Positions 24,416-33,687 are shown, numbered from the stretch's first letter. The stretch: 64,000 bases of DNA from an uncultured Lachnospiraceae bacterium (GCA_902783375.1 CACZQN010000025.1:25768-89767), one strand, 5' to 3'. A program made the numbers and translations. Notes: a model not told the origin generated them from the sequence alone.

Positions 24416-25768
24416 TTATTCTGCGTTCTCAGCTTCGTCTGTCTCGCCGGCATCCTCTGTAGACACTGCTTCAGCAGTCACTTCAACATCCTCTGCATCA
24501 TCAGCCTCATCAGCTTCTTCAGCCTCGTCTTCCTCGTCCATGTCATTGAGGAGTTCCGCTGCGTCCACGGCTGCCTCGACGGCAGCGGCTTCCGCGGCGG
24601 TTTCCGTGACTTTCACAGTTGTTTCTTCTTCGTCCGTATCCATCAGATCTTCCAGGGTGATCCGGCTCATGTCTTCCGGTGTCGGGCTGTCGAGGACTGC
24701 CACGCGTCTTGCCTGGTTTGTGATGATCTCCTCGAAGAGGTTTCTGACCTCACGGGCATTTGCAAAGTTCTCGAGCTGCGTCAGTTTCCGGAGGGTGATG
24801 AGGGCGCGGACCTGCTTCTTCACATCCTCATCCATCTGATAGTCGTATTTCTTGCAGTTCATCTCGAAGATGGCCATCAGCTCATCGATGGTATAATCCG
24901 GGAACTCGATGTATTTGTTAAAGCGGGACTTCAATCCCGGGTTGCTGTTGATGAAATTCTCCATCGGGCCGGTGTAGCCTGCAACGACGACGATGAAGTC
25001 GTCGCGGTGATCCTCCATGGCCTTCAGGATGGTATCGATTGCTTCCTTTCCGAAGGCATCGTCCGCATTGTTCGCGAGGGCGTAGGCTTCATCGATAAAG
25101 AGGACGCCGCCCATGGCTTCCTTGATCTTCTCCTGGGTCTTCAGTGCGGTCTGGCCGACATAGCCGGCGACGAGGCCGGAGCGGTCGACTTCCACGAGCT
25201 GGCCCTTGGAGAGGACACCGATGTTCTTGTAAATTCTCGCGATGATCCGGGCGACGGTCGTCTTGCCGGTTCCCGGATTCCCGGTAAATACCAGGTGAAG
25301 GGAGACCGGAACGGATTTCAGGCCAGCATCCTTACGCATCTTCTGGACCTGGACGAAATCGGTCAGTTCCTTGACATCATGCTTGATGGTCGTGAGACCG
25401 ATCAACGCATTCAGCTCTTCAATCGGGTCGGTTTCCGGTTCTTCCTGCTTCTGGGGCTGTTCCTCTGGTTTCGGGACAGCAGTAGCGGTCTGGACCTTCG
25501 GCTTATCGTCGTTCCCCATCGCATTCACTTCTGCGGCGGACATCGGCGGCGGATTCTTCTTGACGGCCTCGATCAGCGGATCGGTGTTCATCATCTTCCG
25601 CATCTCATCGAGAACGCTGTTAAAATCAGACAACGGATCCTTCCCGGCATTTTCAGAAACCTTGCCCGCAAGTTCATCATGCATGGTTCCGTTCTTGCTG
25701 AGATCATCCATCTTTTTCAGGTCATCAAAAAAATCACTGTAGAGATCTTTTAACTTATCGTTTGACAT
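24416..25768 (-). CDS. CbxX/CfxQ-type AAA+ ATPase with an acidic tail
   Basis: The 450-residue protein has a variable N-terminal third with a Pro/Gln/Glu stretch (about 90-112) and one AAA+ domain: Walker A GNPGTGKT (163-170), a pore-like DRSGLVAGYVGQTALKT segment, Walker B GVLFIDEAYAL (Asp226/Glu227) and NARE VRNLFEE arginine-finger region. This family includes rubisco activase CbxX, SpoVK and EccA. The last 65 or so residues are almost only Glu, Asp and Ala, which is unusual. No partner substrate is apparent among the neighbours. Confidence 0.88.
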   Translation of the reverse strand: MSNDKLKDLYSDFFDDLKKMDDLSKNGTMHDELAGKVSENAGKDPLSDFNSVLDEMRKMMNTDPLIEAVKKNPPPMSAAEVNAMGNDDKPKVQTATAVPKPEEQPQKQEEPETDPIEELNALIGLTTIKHDVKELTDFVQVQKMRKDAGLKSVPVSLHLVFTGNPGTGKTTVARIIARIYKNIGVLSKGQLVEVDRSGLVAGYVGQTALKTQEKIKEAMGGVLFIDEAYALANNADDAFGKEAIDTILKAMEDHRDDFIVVVAGYTGPMENFINSNPGLKSRFNKYIEFPDYTIDELMAIFEMNCKKYDYQMDEDVKKQVRALITLRKLTQLENFANAREVRNLFEEIITNQARRVAVLDSPTPEDMSRITLEDLMDTDEEETTVKVTETAAEAAAVEAAVDAAELLNDMDEEDEAEEADEADDAEDVEVTAEAVSTEDAGETDEAENAE

Positions 25769-25904
25769 GACTGTGTTACCACCATTCTATGAGATATCGT
25801 GATCATTCTTCAGGACATGTTCCGTGGAATGCTGCCTGCATTTCCATATTCATCCTGAACATACCCAGTATACCAGACTGCCACCCAATTGAAAAGGATT
25901 TCTT

Positions 25905-26633
25905 TCAGCGGTAGAGCAGTGGTCTTGCGACTTTCCGGTTGAAGAAATCGATCAGCGGGCCCATGCAGAATGCAGTGAGGATGGTGCCGAGTCCCGGAAG
26001 GACGCCGCCGGAGCCGCCGGTCAGCACCGCGATCGTGCCGATCAGGACGCAGATGGAGTCCGCGACGATTCGGACAAGGCGGAACTGCCAGCTTTTCTTT
26101 TTTGCCAGATAGATCGGGATGGCGTCGTAGACCGAGACGCCGAGGTCAGCAGTCATATAGAATGCCGAGGCGAAGCACATGACGACCAGGCCGATGGCGA
26201 GCAGCAGGAAGCGGGAGAGGAAGGTCAGCCCGGGTTCTGCGCCGGAAGCGGCTGCAACATGCGGCAGGACCGGCAGCAGATATTTTTCCAGCAGGCTCTG
26301 TGAAAAGGAAACGATATAGCCTGTCAGGAACAGGTTGATGAAGGTCGCGATCCCGATGTAGTGCCGGTCGAGGATAAGGTCGACGGCAAGGAAAAGGAAG
26401 CTCAGGATCATGTAAAATGTCCCGTAGCTTGCGATCCTGGAGAATTTCCCCCAGAGCCCCATCGCAAAGCACTGGAAGGGATCCACGCCGAAGAGCGAGC
26501 AGCGGAAAAAGGCAACTGCCGCTGCGCAGAGAGTGGTGCCAAATAAGGTCATGAGGATCCGGCGGCGGATCATGGTTGAGAGCGCGTGCTCTTTGTGTGT
26601 GCTCTGTCCGTTCTGTCCTGTCTGTTCGTTCAT
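25905..26633 (-). CDS. YczE/YitT-like integral membrane protein
   Basis: The 242-residue protein has about five or six transmembrane segments after a hydrophilic start. The motifs MTADLGVSVYDAIPIYLAKK and LGTILTAFCMGPLIDFFNRKVARPLL are typical of YczE/YyaS proteins, which have no firm function. ATG 26633 lies after GGGAGA (11 bases); an upstream in-frame TTG at 26660 lacks a ribosome binding site. Confidence 0.75.
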   Translation of the reverse strand: MNEQTGQNGQSTHKEHALSTMIRRRILMTLFGTTLCAAAVAFFRCSLFGVDPFQCFAMGLWGKFSRIASYGTFYMILSFLFLAVDLILDRHYIGIATFINLFLTGYIVSFSQSLLEKYLLPVLPHVAAASGAEPGLTFLSRFLLLAIGLVVMCFASAFYMTADLGVSVYDAIPIYLAKKKSWQFRLVRIVADSICVLIGTIAVLTGGSGGVLPGLGTILTAFCMGPLIDFFNRKVARPLLYR

Positions 26634-26668
26634 AGCCTGTTTGTCTCCCGATAGAATCAATGAATAGC

Positions 26669-26706
26669 AAAAGGAAAACCCCAGCCGCCAAGCGGCGACC
26701 GGGGTC
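26669..26706 (-). terminator. Terminator of the isomerase-family gene
   Basis: Read on the minus strand, ACCCCGGTCGCCGC pairs with GCGGCTGGGGT around a short loop and is followed by TTTCCTTTT. Confidence 0.8.
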
Positions 26707-26767
26707 TATCTTACGCTTTTTCTGATCGAAGTGCAAGCAGATTGTGCACTACATGACCTGTCCTGTC

Positions 26768-28198
26768 TTATCTGGTGATGATTTCAACCGGGACGTCGAA
26801 GATCTTGGCGACCTTCAGGATGGTATCGATGTGTCTGCCTGTCGCAGCTCCGAAGTGATGGGTCGGGCCTGCCTCGCTCCAGCGGGTGACGAACTCGGTC
26901 GCACCGCAGGTGAAACGGGTACGCATATTGGTATCGCCGATGGAGAGAATCTTACCTGGCTCATTCACACCTTCCGCAACGACGAACTTGAAGTGGCCGT
27001 CGCCGTCCTGTGTGATGGCAAGGTAGGTAATCGGGCCATCATACGGATAGAACTGGGTCAGATAGCCGCCGCCGGTCTTGCCGTGGAAGACCTTGACGAT
27101 CTTCATGGTCGGCTTCTTGTCGGAGATGTCTGCATCACCGGAGCCCGAGTGGCCGATGATCGCGATATCATCATTGAAATCGATGGAGTACATCTCAGCG
27201 AGCTGGCCGGTGCCGGAGATGGTCTTCAGGATGCTCATGGCCATGGCAACCTTCATATCACCTTCGACCGCGCAGGCTGTGCTCTGCTTGATCAGCATGG
27301 AAAATGCAGGGATCAGCATGGAGTCGAGGACGCCTGCCTTGCCGGTTGCAAATCCATCGTAATGGGAAGCGATGAGGCCGATCTGCTCGTCCTTCACCCA
27401 CTGCTCAAAAGCAACGACGTATTTCGCCATCTCCCAGACTTCTTCGATGCTGCCGCCGCCCTCGATATCGAAGGTATCCAGGATATCCTGAGCCTTTTCG
27501 CGGATTGCAGCTTCATCGGTGATGTTGTCGGCGATTGCCCACATCTTCTCCCAGTCAAACTGCTTGGTGTAGAGATGCATTCTTCTGTACAGGTTGGACT
27601 CGTCGATGTAGAGGTCCATCATGCCCGGATATGGTCTGCCGATCTGTGCGATGTTTGTGTCGCGGAATCTTCTTCTGACCTGGGCAGCCTTGCACCAGTC
27701 GTCGATCTCCGCCTGAACCTTCGGATCTCCGCCTTCGACAACGCCGGTGATCACGGCATGTCTCTTGCCGAAACGATTGAGGTCAGCAACCATCTCGCCG
27801 ACAGCGCCGCAGGCATAGCCTTCACCGAGCCAGGAAGCAATATCGGTATGGTCATAGTCAAGTGCTTTCAGCTTCTGGACATTCACCAGAACGACCGGGA
27901 CATCCAGGTCTTTGACAGCCGGAAGCATGTTGTAGGAAGTTGCATAGGTCAGCAGCTGCAGGAATACGAGATCGACATCCGCTGCGCGGAACTTGTCGCC
28001 GGCTGCCTGGGACTGCTCTTTTGTTGTGACGATGCCACCGTCGATGATCTCGACAGTATCCGGAATTGTCTTTTTAAATGCTTCGTACTGTGCCTCGAAT
28101 TCCGGTACGAGAGACGGGAACTGTGGCAGATAAGCGCCGAGTGCGATCGAGAAAACGCCAACTCTTGCTTTGGTTTCAACCAATGACTTGACTAACAT
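26768..28198 (-). CDS. L-fucose/L-arabinose isomerase-family protein
   Basis: The 476-residue protein resembles the AraA/FucI fold: VGVFSIALGAYLPQFP, VFLQLLTYATSYNMLPAV, GEGYACGAVGEMVADLNRFG, IGRPYPGMMDLYIDESNL, then acidic and His residues (EGDMKVAMAMSILK, HSGSGDADISD, GPTHHFGAATGRH) in the positions expected for the metal site. Members interconvert aldoses and ketoses such as L-arabinose/L-ribulose. GGAGGA precedes the ATG by 7 bases. The sugar is not identifiable, but it fits a locus degrading plant or mucin glycans. Confidence 0.8.
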   Translation of the reverse strand: MLVKSLVETKARVGVFSIALGAYLPQFPSLVPEFEAQYEAFKKTIPDTVEIIDGGIVTTKEQSQAAGDKFRAADVDLVFLQLLTYATSYNMLPAVKDLDVPVVLVNVQKLKALDYDHTDIASWLGEGYACGAVGEMVADLNRFGKRHAVITGVVEGGDPKVQAEIDDWCKAAQVRRRFRDTNIAQIGRPYPGMMDLYIDESNLYRRMHLYTKQFDWEKMWAIADNITDEAAIREKAQDILDTFDIEGGGSIEEVWEMAKYVVAFEQWVKDEQIGLIASHYDGFATGKAGVLDSMLIPAFSMLIKQSTACAVEGDMKVAMAMSILKTISGTGQLAEMYSIDFNDDIAIIGHSGSGDADISDKKPTMKIVKVFHGKTGGGYLTQFYPYDGPITYLAITQDGDGHFKFVVAEGVNEPGKILSIGDTNMRTRFTCGATEFVTRWSEAGPTHHFGAATGRHIDTILKVAKIFDVPVEIITR

Positions 28199-28267
28199 AG
28201 ATCATTCCTCCATCTGGATATTTTTTGAAAATAGATGTCCGCCGGATGCGGTGAAACATACAAATCA

Positions 28268-28296
28268 AATATAGCATTTCTCCGGGCAATCCGCAA
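28268..28296 (-). promoter_or_regulatory. Minus-strand promoter of the isomerase-family gene
   Basis: On the minus strand TTGCGG (28291-28296) and TATATT (28268-28273) are 17 bases apart, with TGC before the -10. Confidence 0.55.
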
Positions 28297-28361
28297 CCTT
28301 CTTTTCACAAATCAGGAAGTGATTCATGCCCGCTGTCATGAAGTTTGCCCGGACCATTTTC

Positions 28362-29714
28362 TCAGCTGATTTTCTCTGCCAGGGTCGCCCAGAAACACGG
28401 GATGCCGTGCTCGTGGAGATCGCCTGCGCCGTTGGTATCGTCATAGACATCAAGCAGCCGGAAGCCTGCCCGCAGCTGGCCGCCGATCTGCTCCCCGATG
28501 GTGTGGGAGAACTGCATGCCGCAGTCTTCCGCCTCGAGTGTCTTCCGCTGCGCTTCATTGACGAGCGGATCGAAGGGCAGTGTCCCGGTGATGTGCGTCT
28601 CGTCGTCCTCCTCAAACAGGAAGTTGATGCCGTTGTCAAGGCCTGCAAGCAGCCTGCCGCCCGGCTTCAGGATCCGGGCACACTCCTTCCAGACCGGCTC
28701 GACATCCTTGATGTAGCAGTTTGAAACCGGGTGGAAGATGAGATCGAAGAAGCCATCGGAGAAGGGCAGCGGCTGTGTCATATCCGCCCGGATCGCGTGG
28801 ATGCGGTAGCCTTCACGTGCAGCAACCATCTTTTCCGCCTCGATCTGCTTCCCGGAATAGTCAAGCACCCAGCACTCCGCACCGGCAAGCGCGAAAAGCG
28901 GCATCTGCTGGCCACCACCGGAGGCAAGACCAAGGATACGCAGGCCGGAGAGAGAAGGGGCTGTGGCCTGGTCTGCCTCTTTCCTGTCTCCTGTGAACCA
29001 CCATCCCGGGACCGGTTTGGTCGGTGTCAGGACGACCTGCCAGTCACCCTTGCGGGCTCTGTCACAGTCTTCGTGGGATACCGGCTGTCCCCACTCCCAG
29101 CCTTCCTCGACCCAGCGGTCAATCGTCGCTGCATTGATGTCCGTGTAGGTGCCGGAGGTGCGGCCGTTCTTGAAATAGCGGTAGGAATTGACGGGAAGGA
29201 ATGAAGTGCCGGGCTCTGCCTTCCTGGCATAATCCCGGTCCTTGATATCCCGTTCCCAGGTTCCGACAAGCTCGAAACCGCATTTCTCGATGACCCGGTT
29301 GGAGCCGATGTTGGGCTCTGCCGCTTCGATGACAATTGTATCATAGCCGTCCGCAAGCAGTTCCTGCATGACCGCCCTGCAGGCTTCGGTCATGTAGCCG
29401 TGATTCCAGAAGGCTCTGCCAAGGACATAGCCGATGACCGGATTGCCATGGTGATAGCCGACCACATCGATCATGCCCATGAGGGTGTGGTCGCTCTGCC
29501 GCTCAATCCCCCAGCGATACGTCGTTTCATTTGTCTCATCATAGGCTGCTAACCAGATCTGAAGGATGGATTCCGTGACGGACTCATCCGAATGCGGCTC
29601 CCAGGTCAGATACTTTGTCACTTCCGGGTCATCCGCCCAGTTGGTGAAGATCTGATGGGCATCACCCGGCCGCAGTTTCCTCAGGAAAAGTCGTTCCGTC
29701 GTCAGTTCATGCAT
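28362..29714 (-). CDS. Fusion of a GNAT acetyltransferase and a SAM-dependent methyltransferase
   Basis: The 450-residue protein has a RimJ/RimL-type GNAT domain first (1-175: TERLFLRKLRPGDAHQIF, PVIGYVLGRAFWNHGYMTEACRAVMQELL, EAAEPNIGSNRVIEKCGFELVG). A class I methyltransferase follows (about 235-445: ILGLASGGGQQMPLFALAGAECWVLDYSGKQIEAE, ADMTQPLPFSDGFFDLIFHPVSNCYI, CARILKPGGRLLAGLDNG). Both domains look complete. Each type occurs alone in Clostridia, so this may be a stable fusion. AGGAGGTG precedes the ATG. Substrates are unknown. Confidence 0.88.
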   Translation of the reverse strand: MHELTTERLFLRKLRPGDAHQIFTNWADDPEVTKYLTWEPHSDESVTESILQIWLAAYDETNETTYRWGIERQSDHTLMGMIDVVGYHHGNPVIGYVLGRAFWNHGYMTEACRAVMQELLADGYDTIVIEAAEPNIGSNRVIEKCGFELVGTWERDIKDRDYARKAEPGTSFLPVNSYRYFKNGRTSGTYTDINAATIDRWVEEGWEWGQPVSHEDCDRARKGDWQVVLTPTKPVPGWWFTGDRKEADQATAPSLSGLRILGLASGGGQQMPLFALAGAECWVLDYSGKQIEAEKMVAAREGYRIHAIRADMTQPLPFSDGFFDLIFHPVSNCYIKDVEPVWKECARILKPGGRLLAGLDNGINFLFEEDDETHITGTLPFDPLVNEAQRKTLEAEDCGMQFSHTIGEQIGGQLRAGFRLLDVYDDTNGAGDLHEHGIPCFWATLAEKIS

Positions 29715-29805
29715 AGGACAGGCACCTCCTCTTTCTTGTTCCTTCTATTTTAGAGGGAATCAGACAAGAATACAAGCCATGTCCGGCAGGGTTCATTCGG
29801 GCGGG

Positions 29806-29877
29806 TTACGTATAAAATGGCCTGAAGTGGGGAACTGGCTACGGATAAGTAATCATTTTAAGCTTGTATATCCGTAA
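29806..29877. repeat. Paired TTACGGATAAG/TTATCCGTAA motif, metH-side copy
   Basis: CTACGGATAAG (29839-29849) and TATATCCGTAA (29867-29877) form an inverted pair with a start-to-start offset of 28. An extra TTACGTATAA half-site lies at 29806 after GGG. The same pair recurs at 33688 and three times at 35192-35390, and the flank ATTCGGG...GGTTACGTATAA is shared with 35113-35137. Confidence 0.75.
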
Positions 29878-29902
29878 CCATCTTCCCTATCGGCGGCAAT
29901 TT

Positions 29903-30019
29903 GTGCTATACTGTCTGAAAACGTGACAGGGGGACTGCCGGCGCCGGAGAAAAACTGGTAAAAGAAGCCGGAAAGCCAGGAGGAACCGGAACGAACCCGG
30001 CTGGCAGTGTGGAGGATAT
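29903..30019 (+). promoter_or_regulatory. Extended -10 promoter and structured leader of metH
   Basis: TGCTATACT (-10 at 29907-29912) should start RNA near 29919, giving a leader of about 100 nt. ACTGCC (29934-29939) can pair with GGCAGT (30003-30008) just before the ribosome binding site, enclosing several CCGG and CTGG/CCAG elements. AGCCAGGAG resembles part of the B12 box, but the remaining conserved cobalamin riboswitch core is not seen, so no class is assigned. Confidence 0.45.
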
Positions 30020-32530
30020 ATGATGAAATCAATTCGAGAGAGAATCGGCAAGGAATGGATCTTTTTTGATGGCGGGATGGGGACGCTTCTGCAGGAGGCA
30101 GGCCTGGCACCAGGTGAGCTGCCGGGGACCTGGAATCTCAGCCATCCGGAGGTGATCCGGAAGATTCACCGGGACTATTTCCTGGCCGGATGTCATGTCG
30201 TCAATGCGAATACATTCGGTGCGGATAGCCTGCATTACCCGGAGAATCTGGATGCGATCGTGACAGCCGGAATCCGGCTTGCAAAAGAAGCAAGAGAAGA
30301 AGCGAGACAAGAGATAAGAGAAGAGTCAGAAGAGCAGGATTTCTATGTCGCCCTGGATATCGGGCCGACGGGGAAGCTGCTTGCGCCGATGGGGGATCTG
30401 GCTTTTGAGGATGCGGTGGAGATCTTTGCGGAGGTGGTCCGGATCGGTGTGCGCGAGGGTGTGGACCTGATTCTCATCGAGACGATGAACGACAGCTACG
30501 AGGCGAAGGCTGCGGTGCTTGCGGCGAAGGAGAATTCGGATCTGCCGGTCTTTGTGACCATGGTCTTTGATGAATCCGGGAAGATGCTGACCGGCGGGAC
30601 GCCGGAGTCGGCGACAGCGATGCTCGAAGGCCTCCGGGTGGATGCCCTGGGTGTCAACTGTTCCCTGGGACCGGCGCAGATGCTCGGGATCGCAAAGCGC
30701 TTTGTGGCGGCGTCGTCTCTGCCGGTCATCGTGAATCCGAATGCGGGTCTTCCGCGCTCGGAAAATGGCCTGACGGTTTATGATGTGGATGCTGCGTCCT
30801 TCACGGAGACGATGGAAGGAATTGCAGGTCTCGGAATCAGCGGCTGCGGCGGCTGCTGTGGGACGACGCCGGCGTATCTAAAGAAAGTCGTCGAGCGTGT
30901 GAAGAAGCTGCCCTTCGTACCGCCGGTGGCAAAGAAACAGACAGTAGTCAGCTCATTTTCCCAGACGGTTGTCATCGGTGAGAAGCCGGTCCTGATCGGG
31001 GAGCGGATCAACCCGACCGGCAAGAAGCCATTTAAAGAAGCACTGAAAAAGCATGATATCGACTATATCTTAAATGAAGGTCTGGCGCAGGAGGATGCGG
31101 GGGCGGATGTCCTCGATGTCAATGTAGGCCTGCCGGAGATCGATGAGCCGGCGATGATTGCGGAGGTGGTGACGAAACTTCAGAGCATCACCGCGCTGCC
31201 GCTGCAGATCGATACATCGGATCCGGTGGCCATGGAGCGTGCCCTCCGCCTGTACAACGGCAAGGCGATGGTGAATTCCGTCAACGGCAAGGAAGAGGTG
31301 ATGCGGGAGATTTTCCCGCTGGTTGCGAAATACGGTGGTGTTGTGGTCGGTCTTGCGCTGGATGAGAGCGGGATTCCGGAGACGGCAGAAGGAAGAATCG
31401 CCATTGCGGAGAAGATTTACCGGACGGCAGCAGAGTACGGCATTCCGGCAAAGGATATCATCATCGACGGCCTGACCCTGACGGTTTCTTCGGATGCAAA
31501 TGCGGCGCTGACGACGCTTGAGACGATCCGGCGGGTCCGGGATGATCTGGGCGGACACACAATTCTCGGTGTCTCGAATGTCTCCTTCGGGCTCCCTGCC
31601 AGAGAGATTCTCAATGCGAATTTCCTGACAATGGCCCTGATGAATGGCCTGTCGGCTGCGATCATGAATCCACTGTCACCTGCGATGATGCAGGCATACC
31701 GGGCATATCTCGCACTCAGCGGCCTGGACCGGAACTTCGAAGGATACATCAGCGCTTACCAGAACGCAGGGGCAGCGGTGGTGATGCCGGGCGGAAGCGG
31801 CGCTGGAAGCGGAGGAACCGGAAGTTTTGGACAGAACGGGAGTGCGGGCGCCGGGAGTGCAGGTGCAGGCGCAGGACAGAGCGGTGGCACCGGCGCCGGA
31901 GCAAACGGCGGTCAGGATGGCCTCATGAATGCGATCATCCGCGGTATGGCGGGGCCGGCAGCGGACCTGACAGAGGATGCATTGAAGAACAGTGCACCAA
32001 TGGAAGTGATCAACAGCCAGATCATCCCGGCCCTCGATGTGGTCGGAAAGGGATTTGAAAAAGGAACAGTTTTCCTTCCGCAGCTGCTGATGAGCGCGGA
32101 GGCCGCCAAAGCGGCGTTTGAGGTGGTGAAGAGCCGCCTCGCCGGCGAGAATCAGGAGAGCAAGGGGACGATCGTGATTGCGACCGTGAAGGGAGACATC
32201 CACGATATCGGCAAGAACATCGTGAAGGTCATGCTTGAAAATTACGGATATACCGTCATCGATCTCGGGAAAGACGTCGCCCCGGAGAAGATTGTTGATG
32301 CGGCTTTAAAGTACGATGCAAAGATGGTTGGTCTGTCTGCGCTGATGACCACGACCGTCGGCGCGATGGAAGAGACCATCCGCCAGCTCCGCATCGCGGC
32401 ACCTGCAGTCAAGGTGATGGTTGGCGGCGCCGTCCTCACACAGGAATATGCCGACCAGATCGGCGCCGATTACTATGCAAAGGACGCCATGGAAGGCGTC
32501 CGGGTGGCAGATCTGGTATTTGGAGCGTGA
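30020..32530 (+). CDS. metH: Cobalamin-dependent methionine synthase without reactivation domain
   Basis: The 836-residue protein transfers a methyl group from methyltetrahydrofolate to homocysteine through cobalamin. Domains in order: homocysteine-binding barrel (1-300; zinc Cys in GVNCSLGP and GCGGCCGTTP), pterin-binding barrel (about 315-575; VLIGERINPTGKKPFKEAL), a Gly/Ser/Ala-rich stretch (about 590-633), then the cobalamin cap and Rossmann domain (GDIHDIG at 725-731, with His728 as the cobalt ligand). The C-terminal AdoMet reactivation domain of E. coli MetH is absent and is encoded separately at 43893. ATG 30023 is an equally good start, 7 bases after GGAGG. Confidence 0.93.
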   Translation: MMKSIRERIGKEWIFFDGGMGTLLQEAGLAPGELPGTWNLSHPEVIRKIHRDYFLAGCHVVNANTFGADSLHYPENLDAIVTAGIRLAKEAREEARQEIREESEEQDFYVALDIGPTGKLLAPMGDLAFEDAVEIFAEVVRIGVREGVDLILIETMNDSYEAKAAVLAAKENSDLPVFVTMVFDESGKMLTGGTPESATAMLEGLRVDALGVNCSLGPAQMLGIAKRFVAASSLPVIVNPNAGLPRSENGLTVYDVDAASFTETMEGIAGLGISGCGGCCGTTPAYLKKVVERVKKLPFVPPVAKKQTVVSSFSQTVVIGEKPVLIGERINPTGKKPFKEALKKHDIDYILNEGLAQEDAGADVLDVNVGLPEIDEPAMIAEVVTKLQSITALPLQIDTSDPVAMERALRLYNGKAMVNSVNGKEEVMREIFPLVAKYGGVVVGLALDESGIPETAEGRIAIAEKIYRTAAEYGIPAKDIIIDGLTLTVSSDANAALTTLETIRRVRDDLGGHTILGVSNVSFGLPAREILNANFLTMALMNGLSAAIMNPLSPAMMQAYRAYLALSGLDRNFEGYISAYQNAGAAVVMPGGSGAGSGGTGSFGQNGSAGAGSAGAGAGQSGGTGAGANGGQDGLMNAIIRGMAGPAADLTEDALKNSAPMEVINSQIIPALDVVGKGFEKGTVFLPQLLMSAEAAKAAFEVVKSRLAGENQESKGTIVIATVKGDIHDIGKNIVKVMLENYGYTVIDLGKDVAPEKIVDAALKYDAKMVGLSALMTTTVGAMEETIRQLRIAAPAVKVMVGGAVLTQEYADQIGADYYAKDAMEGVRVADLVFGA

Positions 32531-32532
32531 AA

Positions 32533-32593
32533 AAAAGGGGCTGTCGCCTCAGCCATAATCGTTTCATGATCATTCGCTGATACGACAGCCCCC
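32533..32593 (-). terminator. Terminator of the first secreted paralogue (minus strand)
   Basis: GGGGCTGTCG pairs with CGACAGCCCC. On the minus strand the stem is followed by TTTTTTC. It also lies just after the metH stop. Confidence 0.75.
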
Positions 32594-32603
32594 GTACGTC
32601 TTC

Positions 32604-33602
32604 TCAGTCCCCGTGATGCCATTTCAGGTAATCATTGTATGTCTCAAACTGCGTCACTTCGCCTGCCGGAGTGACGAAATCGTAATGCTCTTGCGCACCA
32701 TCACTGGATGGGTCGAGATAAAATAATACACCTTTGTCTGATGCCAGGTATGTAAGTGCATTTTCACCGGTATATTCAACGAATTTCTTCAGTCCGGTTC
32801 CATCGAGATCCATAGCATACACGCTGAGTGTAACCATCATCTTATCATTTTCGAAGTTGTGTTTCCTGTAACCGATAAACGGTTTATAGCCATTGTCGGT
32901 GTCGAAGAGATTGAAAAAATCGAGCATATATCCGGAAGGAGCATTGATCTTTTTGACGACCTTGTTCTGAGAGCAGTCGAAGATGCGTGCCGTGTTTGTT
33001 CCGGCGTCTCTCATATAGATATACTGGCCATAGCCTGATTCATAGAATGTGTTTGCTTTACAGCCTTTTTTCACCTTCGTTGCCATGTCATAGCGGTAAA
33101 GATTGCCGGTCTGATTGTCTCCATAATAATAGTAGATTACCCCATTATAATAGTTCCAGAGGGATGCCGTTGCTGCGGTCTTTGATTTGAACCCAAACAG
33201 GCGAGTCATCTTTCTGGTACCGGAAAGATTGACCTGGTAAACATAGTGCTTCAGACCATCCGCCGAATCCTGGGTGAAGTAGACATAACTGTCTGTAAAG
33301 ATGACTCCCTGTGGAACGACATCCGGCTGTGTCTGGAAGAGGTAACGCCCTTTATTACTCAACGTTTTGGAGTAATACACATAGTAGCGGCCGTTGTTCT
33401 GTCTGACAGCCCAGACATAACCCATTAAGTACATAGAAGTCTCATCAATGATTGACTGATTCCCGGAGTCTTCGGTCCAGATTTCAGTGATACGACTTAC
33501 ATGTTCAGCTGCCTGGGCACTTACGGCTTCTTTGCCCGAGATGACAAAACATACACCAAAGAGCACTATTAGAGCGGCAAGCCATGTCAGTTTCTTTTTC
33601 AT
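32604..33602 (-). CDS. Secreted DUF5050-like protein, paralogue 1
   Basis: The 332-residue protein has a signal peptide (KKKLTWLAALIVLFGVCFVISG, cleavage near AQAAE) and a beta-rich body of repeated YxYxxxx strands (NGRYYVYYSKTLSNKGRYLFQTQPDVVPQGVIFTDSYVYFTQ, NLYRYDMATKVKKGCKANTFYESGYGQYIYMRD), suggesting a beta-propeller. No catalytic motif is seen. AAAGGAGGTG precedes ATG 33602. It is about half identical to the next gene upstream, with the block VNLSGTRKMTRLFGFKSKTAA conserved exactly. Likely exported and surface or extracellular. Confidence 0.8.
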   Translation of the reverse strand: MKKKLTWLAALIVLFGVCFVISGKEAVSAQAAEHVSRITEIWTEDSGNQSIIDETSMYLMGYVWAVRQNNGRYYVYYSKTLSNKGRYLFQTQPDVVPQGVIFTDSYVYFTQDSADGLKHYVYQVNLSGTRKMTRLFGFKSKTAATASLWNYYNGVIYYYYGDNQTGNLYRYDMATKVKKGCKANTFYESGYGQYIYMRDAGTNTARIFDCSQNKVVKKINAPSGYMLDFFNLFDTDNGYKPFIGYRKHNFENDKMMVTLSVYAMDLDGTGLKKFVEYTGENALTYLASDKGVLFYLDPSSDGAQEHYDFVTPAGEVTQFETYNDYLKWHHGD

Positions 33603-33687
33603 GGAGCACCTCCTTTGAATCATGTAAAGTGAAATGGAAATGAGTTGATTTCATTTTTATTATACCACAAAGGATCGTAACTTAAAA

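Noticed and set aside
29919..30019. Cobalamin or SAM riboswitch before metH
   Set aside because: Only a partial B12-box-like AGCCAGGAG is visible; the other conserved cobalamin and SAM-I core segments were not found. Kept as an unclassified leader.
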